From positions 2,118,001 through 2,182,000 of the forward strand of contig NC_064004.1 of assembly GCF_932276165.1 (NCBI RefSeq): a stretch of DNA of 64,000 nt. The letters are read 5' to 3'. Origin of the DNA: Plutella xylostella. Taxonomy: Eukaryota; Arthropoda; Insecta; Lepidoptera; Plutellidae. This document shows positions 46,101 through 58,100 of this stretch, one piece after another. Made by a program: the position numbers and the translations under genes. The notes under the pieces were generated by a model, which searched no databases, was not told where the DNA came from, and saw nothing but the letters and a program-made list of their open reading frames with translations. Each line of letters starts with the position of its first letter. The first letter of the stretch is position 1.

Positions 46101-49100
46101 CAAAACAGTTTATTAGTTAAAACGTTGTGTAACTTCTCTATGAATAAGGGGGTAAGTATCTACTCAACCATTGAGCAAATCTCTACTGAGATTTTCTTGA
46201 ATACTCTATTCTGAAACCGGGTGTAAGTCATTTATAGGTCACGTAAAAAACACAGATACACATTGCGAACGTATTACACCTCTCTTGGCCGGTGATTCAA
46301 GACACTCACCGAATAAGCGATCGTCCAGTTCAGGGTAAGGCGAATGTTACATAACAACCGCATGTAGGGCTTCTGTCTACGACTTTACCTATAGATACAT
46401 TTAGCAGTGCGAGGCTTAATCAACATGTATAGGTATACAAACCTAGAGTCGTGGTGGTTTTCGTGAGGTCGTAGGTTCGAATCCTGCCATGTACCATTCT
46501 AATGGAATGAATTCTGTAGAAATAAGTAATTTAAGCACAATTATACCACGTACTCTTACGGTGAAGGAAAACAACGTGAGGAAATTTGCGCATCTTGATT
46601 CTAGGTAGATACAATGTATCTGATACATGCATACCAAAGAGCGATGGGCAAAATGGGTTGGTCTCGAGTTGAGATCACTAAGAGTCCCCTAGGAACACAG
46701 ATTTACTCTTATTATGATAAAAGTTTCGGAGTGGTGCTGCCCTTAACAATAAAGAAGTTATATTTAACGTTTATATAACTTGTGCGTATCCCCAACGCTG
46801 TACGGGTCTGTTGTCGACGTAGATAAACGTCACTAGGTTAGGTTTATAACGATTCGAGATAAATACGACGCTGTGACTGGTACACGCGCATTAACCATTT
46901 GCTTCCCGAAGTCGTGATATCGCGCCTGACAACAATAGATTTATATTCTTTATTCAAGGGTTAAACGACTTTGCTGACGTGGATAGCGAACCCGTGCAGC
47001 GGAGACAGGTTTAGCTTAGTACATACAGAGAACAATAGCCCGACAACTGCAAAGTGCAACCCGACACTTGCGCGTAATCCGCGTAACTTGTCTGTCAGTG
47101 TACTTACTTACACATGACACTACATATTATTATACAGACTAGCTGTTCCCGCGCGCTTCGCTTCGTCTTAAAAAGTTTTCCCGTGGGAATTCCGGGATAA
47201 AAAGTAGCCTATGTTCTTTCCCAGGGTCTAGACCGTATGTATACCAAATTTCATTCAAATCCGTTCAGTAGTTTTGGCGTGAAAGAGTAACAGACAGACA
47301 GACAGACAGACACAGTTACTTTCGCATTTATAATATTAGTTAGGATGAGTCTTTCGTAGGTGCACATCCGGAAGTAGGTCAGAGAGCTCTACATTCTGAA
47401 TAACTTTTGTTATCAAGACCTTCGAATCCTAACTAATATTATAAATACGAAAGTAACTGTGTCTGTCTGTTACTCTTTCACGCAAAAACTACCTAACGGA
47501 TTTGAATGAAATTTGGTATATATATGGTCTAGACCCTGAGAAAGAACATAGGCTACTTTTTATGCCGGAATGCCCACGGGAAAACTTTTTCAGGCGAATC
47601 GAAGTTCGCGGGAACAGCTAGTATTATACAGGGTGTTGCAAAAAGGGTATACTAAGCCGAAACCTACATGTGCAGCATGGTATATCTAAGCCTGAAACTG
47701 AAATCAGAATATGAAAATACGCGAAAAAAAAAATTCATTTTCCATAGAAACTTTGTTGGTCACGTGACTTTTTTACTATGGGAAAATAATTTTTTTTTCG
47801 CGAATTTCCAAATTCTGATTTCAGATTCGGGCTTAGATATACCATACTGCACATGTAGGTTTCGGCTTAGTATACCAATTTTGCAATACCCTGTATAAGT
47901 ATTGGGAAGTAGATTTCTTCTTCGTGAATACCCCTACTTCATTACAACAAAATAAAACTTATTGGTAATATTTCTTTCGGATGTGCACCTACGAAAGACT
48001 CACCCTGTATACTTACTTACACATTAGGTATACTATTCAGTTACATGCTCCTTACTCGATACACGTGTCGCGTGAGGAAATGTAGGAGGTTGTGGTTATT
48101 TTTGCAGTTTTACATAGGTACTAATGTATATTAGAGACCGGGATTGCTCACTTAGCAACAGGCGTTGGTAGGTATATTTATTTATTTATTTATTTATACT
48201 TTTATTGCACAATATACAGAAGTAAATATGTACAATGAGGTGGACTTAATGCTAGAAGCATTTTCTACCAGTCAACCTGCAGGAGGTACCGGGAGCAAAT
48301 TGTATTGGAGTGCAAAAAAAAAAAAAAAGTACTTTACACGATTTTAGAAAGAGGTATACTTACTTGTTTCTGTTGCATAGTTAGCTTTGTCGCAATCTAC
48401 GGTGGATTCCCCTACCAAGGGAAATGACACTAATAAAAATCCACTTTTTTTAATTGTACATAATGTACTTAGTTGCTTATTTATTGTTGGTAGTAGATTT
48501 CGCCCAAATGCGAAGCCTTAGGTAGATCGTATGGTTGCTTAACTGTCACCTTGGTAGGCAAACGAGACATATTAGGTAAAACCACCTAATTAGCTTTTGA
48601 GATCAGGCGGTTACGTAAACACGAATTGAATTTATTATTCCTTAAATATATTTTATAGTGTAAGTACAACGTATATTTCATAGACAAACAGGTAGGTAGT
48701 TACCTAAGTACTTAAAAACGGACAGGTCAGTAACTAGGTAGTTAGTTAAAACAATAATATATGTAGGAAATAATCTCAACGACAATCAAGGTAAGAAAAT
48801 AAAGGTCTAAGAATATTTGAATAATGAATTCCCACAGTTTTTTAAATGTTTACCCAAATGAATCTATAGCACAAAATTACATAAAATACAACTAAAGTAT
48901 CTAAACAAGTGAGTTAAACAAAGCAAGTGCCAAAAATACGCGCAAACCTAACTATAAACTATAGATAGATTAAAAAGTGCAATAAACCCAACCATAGACT
49001 CGCAACTTCCGGTGCGTGCAAAAGAAACAAAAATGAGCGGAAACAGATTTGATAATCGAATGCTGCACCGCTTCCGGTCGCTTCGTGAGCGCAAACGTCC

Positions 49101-52100
49101 GCCAATGGTGGAGAAGCTGAGACAGCGTCGGCTGTCAGAAGAGAGACAGAAAATAGAGATAGAGCAGGATGACGATGTTGATGTCGCTTTCGACGTCAGT
49201 CTTTACTTCAGTGACGATATGGCGGATCCTTGGAGAGAAAAGGGTTTGTTTTTTGTTGTGTGACTTGTATTTATTTCAGGATTTTTGTGTTTATCATTTC
49301 ATTACCCATAGCGAATAATTTTCCTACTTCTGCTGGACACAAGTGCTTTTACATCTAGTGCGCCGCATATCTTTTCTATCCTCAACCCTTCTCACCCCCC
49401 TATAGCTACTTGTTTAAAGCCTTTAAAAATATGAAGTGCATAATAATATGCTTACGACTGTAATCCCTGAAAGAGTAGTTAGAGCCGACTCGCAAGCCCC
49501 CCAAGCTCGCTTTTCGTTGTAAAGTATTATGATGTCCTCACCGTATTTCCTTTGTAGAATGAACTTATGATACACATCTCCAATCTATATGTGCAGGTTT
49601 CCTCACGATTCACGATGTTTTTCCGTATTCACCGTAAGAGCGATTGTGTACACAATGTACTTAAATTCCAAAGAACTCATTGGTAGTTACAGGTCAGCGC
49701 CGGGATTCGAACCCGCATCTCTGGTTTGAGAAGCGGGCGCTTACCCGACTGAGATACCACCGCTCTTATAAATACTAAAATATCTAACCTCAAACCCTCC
49801 ACCCCCAGATGCCATCGAGCGCGAGCGCCTCTCCCTCCACCAGCAGCTCCGAGACGTGGTCTCCTCGGGCGACGCGGCGCAGCTGAAGGGGCGGCTGGCG
49901 GCGCTGGGCCGGCAGGCGGGGCTCGTCGTCAACATGACGCCCGGCGGCGCCAACACGCTGCTCTACATGTGAGTGGACTGTGGACAGAAACAAAGCACTA
50001 TCGCATCCTGTTTAGACGACGGCTGGTTTACCACAGCTGTTCTACCGGAAGAACGCTCAAAAAGAAAGAATGTTCTTCTAGAAGCTCGATGTTCGAAATT
50101 GAAAGAAACAAAACAGCATCGAATCTGTGGTATGCGATATATCCTATGGAGATATCAAGTGTGGAGGAAATGTAATCTATACAGGGTGCTGCAAAAAGGG
50201 GGTAGGTTTCGGCATAGTAAACCCTTTTTGCTACATCCTCTATATACAATAATCTATGCATGAGCTACCAATTTTCCTTCTCCAATGGCGTGGTTTGCCA
50301 AAACCATGCTTCAGCAAGGTTCGTTTCACTGAAAAGAGCGCTTACTAGAACGTCAGCACAGTTCGTCAAAAGCGCCGTTGGTTCGCCAAAAGGTTCGTTG
50401 GTTACTTCGATAAAAGAATGATTCTCCTAAAGCTCGGTTTCCTAGAATGGTTCAGCTACTAGTTCCACCCAGTAATGCTAGTGGCGTGGTCTCCTCGGGC
50501 GACGCGGCGCAGCTGAAGGGGCGGCTGGCGGCGCTGGGCCGGCAGGCGGGGCTCGTCGTCAACATGACGCCCGGCGGCGCCAACACGCTGCTCTACATGT
50601 GAGTGGAGTGTGGAAAGAAACAAAACAGCATCGAATCTTTTTCTAGATTATCCTACTTTGGTACCACGGTTGTTTCGGCGACGGTGTCTTTACCGACAGA
50701 TTTCTGGTCCGATAGCACGGTTTATCCAAAGCACTGGTAAACGGCGATTGGGTCATTTAAAGAAAGCTTTTTCGAAGTCAGGTTTTCAGACATCTTTCGA
50801 AAAAAAGCTCCCTACAAACGGAGGGTTACTCTATACTGACGTACGTACGAGAGCTGTCGTGCAACCGGCATGTTTAATACAACGAGATAGAGTCGTGGCT
50901 CGCGCAGCAACGCTCTGAAACTTAATTGTTTTTCGTAATGTAGAGTGACGCCCCTGGCTCTGGTCTTTCACTTGCTAATATGTCCCCCCTCTCCCCCTCA
51001 GAGCTGCAGAACTAGGCAACGCACAAGCGGTCTCCTACCTCCTGGCGGACGGCGCCGACGGCCGAGCGCACCCGATCACGAACTACTGCCCCCTGTATAT
51101 AGCGTGCTACAGGGGGCACGTGGATGTCGCCGCCTTGCTGCTGGCTTACTTTCCTACTGCCGCTCAGGTATGGTTTTTGCTATTGTATATCGGATTTATG
51201 TTGGTTACATAGTAAGTATTTTAAGATATATTATGAATAGTGGTGGCCTGAGTAAGGAACCTTGTGGTACGCCAGATTTTATATGAAGTTCTCGAACTAA
51301 ATATTAGCGTTTTGTAATGTTTGATTCTTTACCTTCTTACCTCACATTCTTTCCATGGCGAAGTGCCCAAAAAGTCTCAACTATTTCGTTATTTTTCTCT
51401 CTTATTGATATAAATAAATGTTTTTATTTCATCCACAGCAAGAGACAGTAGAAAAATGGCTGCCGCTCCACGCCGCCTGCATCGGCGGACATCCGTCCAT
51501 AGTCAACCTGCTGTTAAACTACTCCTATCCTGAGTCTATGCTAAATACTTATAAGTGAGTATCAGGTGGATTAATTTAAACATTTATTATTTATTAATTT
51601 TATAGTTTAAACACAGATTGCAGAAAAGTTACTATGCAGGCACATTCAATCATCTATTAAATACCTACGAATTTCATACAAGATTTTAGACTGTATCAAA
51701 TTGCAACAGTATTGAATACCGGCCGGAGCAGATATAAGTTCTCGGGACAGAGATATAGAAAATTATAATGAGCACCTTTGTATACCCAGCAAGGAAGTAT
51801 GTCGCGGCTATTAACCATTACTCTGCTTTGAGCTCGTTCACTTATAAAATTTCAACCTAGTATTAGTATAATTTAGGTACTTATCTAAAAAACTTCTTTC
51901 TTTTTTACACAGAGACCCTAAGGGCCGCCGCTACCGTGCGGCTTTCGACATTAACGCGCGCGACGTGAGCGGTCAGACCGCGCTGTACGTGGCGTGCACG
52001 ATGGGGAACGCCGAGTTGGTGGAGGCCCTTACGTCGCACACTGTGCCGTGTTTACAGGTTAGAAACTATTCAATAGTCTTTAATTCAATATTACTATTGT

Positions 52101-55100
52101 AAAGAGAAACGTTGTTTATTTACACAATATTTGAATATTTAAACAAGCCTGACGGAAGATATAGAAGAAGAATGAAACAGCAAAAACAATAGCCATATTC
52201 AACAGAAGCTAATTATTAATATCATCCAACAAACCTAATAACAACCAGATTCTGCCCTCGACCTTTGCCATCGTACCACTCTACGTAGGTACCTTTCTAA
52301 GCTCAAAGGAGGATTTTAAGACGTTCAGTATAACACATATCCTGTAGGTTGGCTGGCTGAAAATGCTTTTAGCTACACTTATATGTCATATATGTGTACA
52401 AAAGGTATACTTTTAGTTCAAGAATCCCCATGCGAAAATCTTTGTGAATGTCTCTCTGGCTATCCCATGACCAAAAAGTTATGTACCTATGAATATCTTA
52501 TTTATCTGTTCTTTACTCTGTATACCTGTTTATTTTATATACTATGTATATTCCAGGAGGAGGGCTCCCCAGCGGCGGCAGCGGCGTCCCCCACCAGGGC
52601 CGGTATATCCATGGGTATACACGCCATAGTCACACGACTGACCGGCCTCACTAATAATACTAAACATGTGAGTATGAGATGTTGATAATTTACAATGGTA
52701 TATGAACTATACTACAAACAAGAAGTACCTGCTGGTATTAGTTTATTACTTATACTTATTTCGTCATATTATTATGTAGTACAATAGTTATCGCTAAGGG
52801 CGTTAACGAAAACGATGACTTCATAGTTCCTGGCTACCAATACTATCCAAAAATTGCCCCCGCATACTGTATTGTTAACTGTTTAGTGATTAGTGCCTTG
52901 TCATGAGTACTACTTCTAGTACATATTAAAAATTTCACTGTAACATGCATGAAACTAAGTGCTAATTGTAAATTCAATTTTAGTAATTGTACACTTTTTC
53001 ATATTAACTTAAACTTCATTCTCAATAACACCATGTTACCTTTATAGGATGAAGAGAACAGAGTAAAACCAATCCGAGTGGACCTCGGGCGGCCTGGCGA
53101 CTGCTGCCTGGCCGCCGCCATCAGGGGGGGTCACGTGAGGGTGGTCAAGATCCTGCTGGCCAACGGAGCGGACCCGGATGGACCGGCCCAGCCGCCGGAT
53201 AAAGTGAGTATTGTGTTTGGTAAATGTTGATAGCTATATAAAGAATGACGCCTGCTGCCGCTACACGGGTTCGTTATAATTGTCACATATCGCGATTTGC
53301 CTAAAACACGGAGCGAGATTAAACGAGTAATCGGGAAGACTTCTCCAGGCCAACTAGAATGCTATCAAAGTTGCTTCTTTTTGATCTGGACAAATTAAAA
53401 AAATCGCATGTTTACTGACACGAAAGAAGAAGAAGATCGTCGTTGATAACAACCCCGTGTAGCGGTTACTGAATGGAATAGATTCCAAAATGTTACACTC
53501 GCAGAAGTTGTATATTATGTCGGGTGCATACATTGATAGCTTGCAATGGGAACGTCACTAATAATTTTCCATTCTGTAGAGCGATATCTTCTGAACTGAA
53601 TTTGAAAATATTTTAAGATTAATCGATTAACATCATTTGTGAGTAACATAGCCTACATTCAGTACCTAAGATAACGGAAAAAAGTAGAGATTCAAATCCT
53701 AATACCGAAAATTTTCTATCCCCAGGTGCTAACAAACGTAGACTCGGAGCGCGAGTCCCGGCGCCGGCCGCGACACTCGTCCGCGTTTCCGGGACGCAGC
53801 TCCACCTCGCCCTCCCCGGCCCGGAGCAGCTATAGTAGCGACCGTGAGTCTGTACTATATGTATCTAGTACATTTACTGCTATAGCCGGTGAAATCCGAA
53901 ATCTCTACTACGAGTATAGCTGTTGTATTTCACGTAAATCCATCTTACCCGCTCCCTCACGGAGCAATATTACTAGTAGCGATACATCCGTACTGGTATA
54001 CAATAGTATAACTACCAGTAGTGCGAGTCCCGGCGCCGGCCGCGCCACTCGTCCGCGTTTCCGGGACGCAACTCCACCTCGCCCTCCCCGGCCCGGAGCA
54101 GCTATAGTAGCGACCGTGAGTCTTTACTACATCTAGTACTTTAACTACTACCACAGATTGACTGACTGACTATAAGGTTAATAGTAATACTGTCTTCTAC
54201 TAGTAATACTTCTATTACTCCGACCGAGTTATTTATTTATTTATCTCAACTGGAACACCAGCAGCTTATACAAGTAACATTTTTAAAACAGATATTAAAA
54301 TTAAAATTTCGTTGTAGACGCCAATTAAAGATAAACCGATAAAGACGGGATAGTGTTATATTATGTCATCTTTATTATGTGTGTGGCATTCCTCCGCCTT
54401 CCCCGGACGTAACTCTACCTCGCCGTCCCCGGAAAGATGTAGCAATAGATGTAATAGGGACTTTTTTGTGACATTAAGATACGAGTAACACTACTACAAC
54501 TAGTGAACATGCTACAAGTAGTAAGAAATTTAGTAAAAATACAGTTTGTTAGAATACAACTACAAGTAGTAACACTACTACTATAACTAGTAACACTATA
54601 CTACAAGTAGTTTAACTACTACTATAAGTATTAACATTTTTATTGGCCCTTATGTTTCTTAATCTATACATTTCTCACCCCTCAGGTGACATCCCCTGGA
54701 CACCGCTCTCCATAGCAGCCCACAACAAGAGTGTCCAACTAATAGACATGTTGTTGGCCCGAGGGGCGTCCGACGCCCAGTGCGCGGCGCTCCGGGAGTG
54801 CGCGCGGCACCGCTTGGAGCCCTGCGTAGCTAGCCTGCTGGCCACTAAGGTAATAGCATTATGCTGAGTCAGAAACCTTTTGCTAAAATGATAAATACAC
54901 AATCATGTTGGCATAAACTGGACCCGTGCGTCGCTAGCTTGTTGGATTTGGATCTATACTTTGTAAAATATAGTAAGAACTCTGTGACAGCTGTCATATC
55001 CAAACATTTTATCTGTCATTGTTATTATCGTTCTTTAGGGGAAAATTACTTTATTTCCCAGGCATAAGCATCTGTCAATCAAATTTCATAGTCCAACTAA

Positions 55101-58100
55101 AATCCTACCCCGTACAAAGAAAATTATACATATATATTTTCTATAAATCATATTTTCTCCACAGGCCTTCCCCGACCCAGATTACAAGATAAACAAAGCA
55201 GTAATAACAGAGACAGTGTTCAAGGATCGTCGGGACTCCTCACTCACGTACAACTCTCTCTGTCCCACCACGCCGGTAACGCTGAACTGGCGAGAGCTGA
55301 GGTGCTCTATGGCTAAGATACGGTGAGATTTTTGTTCTATGACAGGGTTGAAAATCTTTTCTTCAGAAACTTTCTTCATCAGAATTAGTTTACTGCTTTA
55401 CTTTGTAAAAATACAATTTGTGTCTATACGTTTGATCGACAAATTCTTACGCCTTTAATAAAGTTGGTTTTACCTTGAAAACAAAAAATAACAGCTGCCA
55501 TAGGGCTCATGCTATATTTTATAAAAGTATAGGCATAGGCCTCTGCTGAGGAAAGCCACAAAACTCTGTCCTAGGCCTTCCTCATCCTCATCCAGCCTCT
55601 ACTACCTATAAACCACGTAAAACGTTTTTCTTCTTTCTATATTTTTTATATTTTTTGCACTCCTTTTTACTACTCTTTACCTCCTGTAGGTTGCCTTGTA
55701 GAAACATAAATGATCATTATTTCTTGCGGTGTTCAATGATAGCAAGAAAGAAAGGAATAGCTTTTATAGGTTCTGAGATTGATATCGCTAGTATAAAATT
55801 CAAGTTCTAACCATGATTTCTTTATCCAGCATGAACTGGATCCAACAAGCGGCCCTCCACGTGAACCCCAAGCTGGGCAGCGCCGCTAGCGCCCTCTATG
55901 CAATCACTCGAATCGACGTATCCAACAATGAACTGAGAATATTGCCGCCGGAGCTGTTTGTGTTGAAGAGTTTGAGGTTAGTGTAATGTTTGAGGAGATA
56001 GATTTGCGACTGATTGAAAATGTTTGACGTATAAATAGTGCACTTGTGCCCTCTACGCGATCACTCGCATCGACGTATCGAATAACGAACTACGGATACT
56101 GCTTCCAGAGGTGTTTGTGTTGAAGAGCTTGAGGTCAGTGTAATGTTTGAAGAGATAGATTTTAGATTTTAATAGGTACATGTGTGAATGCTTAATTTAG
56201 TGGTAGCTTGTAGCATACTAGTGCCCTCTATGTGGTCATCTGTATCGATGTGTCGAATAACGAACTGAGGATACTGCCGCCAGAGCTGTTTGTGTTGAAG
56301 AGCTTGAGGTCAGTGTAATGTTTGAAGAGATAAATTTGCGTATGAGTGTAAATGTTGAAAAGTAAACTAGCTCCCTTTACGGAATCAATCGCATCGAAGT
56401 GTCTAAATGCATAAATTGGTCAAACATTAGTGTCTGAATCTTCACATTTTATATTCCCAAACATAAAATCTTTACTGAACCTACCCCCACAGGTACCTAA
56501 ACGCAGCACAAAACAAGCTAGAACGCCTGCCTACCCTCTCGGAGCCTTTTGAAGAAGACATTGAGGCGAGCAAGACACGTCGCATGAAGAAACCCAATAA
56601 GAAACTACGCCCTGCCGTGTATAGTGCTCCTGTGTTGCAGGATTTGTATTTGCAGGTTAGTTCTTTGTTAGTATTGAGGGAAAATAGGGATGTTATGAGG
56701 TGGAAGAATGTGTGTCTGTGTAACATAGTCAAATGGTTAAAACGTAAAATGTTGTGAAATTGAAGTAAGTATGTGTGTGTATGTTTAACAATTATTGTCT
56801 AAAGTGACATTGATGTTTTTGTGTAGGTTTTTTAATGCGTTTTGATGTTTTCTTGCTTACTTAATTTATGTTGACGACAGTATGCCTTTGAAAAAAAGCC
56901 GGAAAATAATGCAGATTCTTATATTACCATGTAAAGTATTTTCAGAATTCTGTTTTCACACACATCACATCTTCATCTTTCAGTCTGTCTCTGTTCTCCA
57001 ATAAACTTGTCAAAACAAGCTAAACCTACCTCTACGTCCCCAGGACAACCGTCTAGAGGAGATCCCTCCGGAACTGTTCAGTCTGCCCAATCTGGTCACA
57101 CTGGACATCTCGAACAACAAGCTGCGTACGCTGCCCTACGAGATGTGGACCGCGCCGAGACTGAAGGATCTGAATGCAGCCTTGAACCATTTGAAGGATT
57201 TACCTCATAAGGAGCAAGTGAGTTTTTAATTCGGCACATGCTGAGCTTGTGCCTTTTTGGCTCTCTGGACCTGTATTTTTTTATTTTCTGTTTTTTTAAT
57301 ATTGTTTCGTTCTGTATTAATATTTATTATTTATTTTTAATATTGTAAGTGTTTCATTATATTGAAATGAAAAACAAGACCACCTTAGACAAACAGTAGG
57401 ACATATAGCGTGTTTACACGGCATAGGTCATTCATAAAAAACACGTTTGAAGTGTGTCTCCATGATGACGTATCGTGTTATTTTATGGAAAATAATCGAA
57501 TCCAGTAGTGGTTGGATGAGAAATACATAGTGTTTAAGAGGCCTTCATGCTTCAGTGCACTTGTGATAGGTGATGATGATTTTCCTGATAAATGAGTGCA
57601 ATATTTGTGAACATGAATTTGATACGTAACTCTTTTTATACCTTCAGAATCAAGTGGACGGCGCGTCGCCGTCGTGCTTGCTATCTCCCTCCGACTCGTC
57701 GTCTCAGCTCAGCGCGTCTCCGTCTATCGGACAAATGACGCAATTCTCATTCAACAACTCGCTATCGGTAAGTACTTAGTTTAGATCACAAGTGTGTGGT
57801 AATGAAATCCGATATAAATTTAGGTGCAGTAGAGGATATTACCACCCCAATCCAGCTATTGAGACTATTCAAATTTAAACTCTTTATTAAAAATGATTTT
57901 CCATCTATTTTACTGCATTTCATTGTGCCCTCATTTTTATGCAAGGTGTTGCAAAAAGGGTTTACTAAGCCGAATGGTGTTAGTCAGGGGGTCATTCTGA
58001 ACAACTTCTGTTTTGAAAATTACGTAGTAAGTATTTATATCGATAAATATTGTTTTAACCTTGTAATTGCACTATCCATATCCATTGCACTGTCATTAAC

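Larger units (their letters stand above)
47131..48010. mobile_element. MITE broken by two Helitrons and a family B MITE
   Basis: Left end 'tatacaga' + 'tgagtctttcgtaggtgcac' is split by the Helitron 47139-47345; the right end is 'gtgcacctacgaaagactca' + 'ccctgtata'. Between them lie 'ggaagtaggtcagagagctc', a second Helitron (47427-47621), a MITE B copy (47632-47893) and the remaining interior. Confidence 0.75.
27428..49808 (+). other. Lrrk intron 3, about 22.4 kb, transposon-filled
   Basis: Longest intron. Contains Helitrons, MITEs, SINEs, RTE tails, an ORF-intact non-LTR element, a Harbinger transposase remnant, a minus-strand two-exon gene fragment and a possible alternative first exon at 49033. 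Stretches in which I recognise nothing: 27428-27964, 28196-28597, 28801-29354, 29776-30520, 32052-32740, 33963-34780, 36784-37860, 37991-38624 (except a repeat shared with 28849), 44271-45080, 45441-46002, 46671-47130 and 48326-49000. Confidence 0.75.

Noticed and set aside
53726..54136. A 136-codon continuous frame running through exon 10 into its intron
   Set aside because: Read-through of the GTGAGT donor; the correct frame and phase continue at 54686, and the exon 10 copy is in another frame there.
57007..57210. 67-residue frame overlapping Lrrk exon 15
   Set aside because: Out of phase with the spliced Lrrk frame and crosses the splice acceptor.
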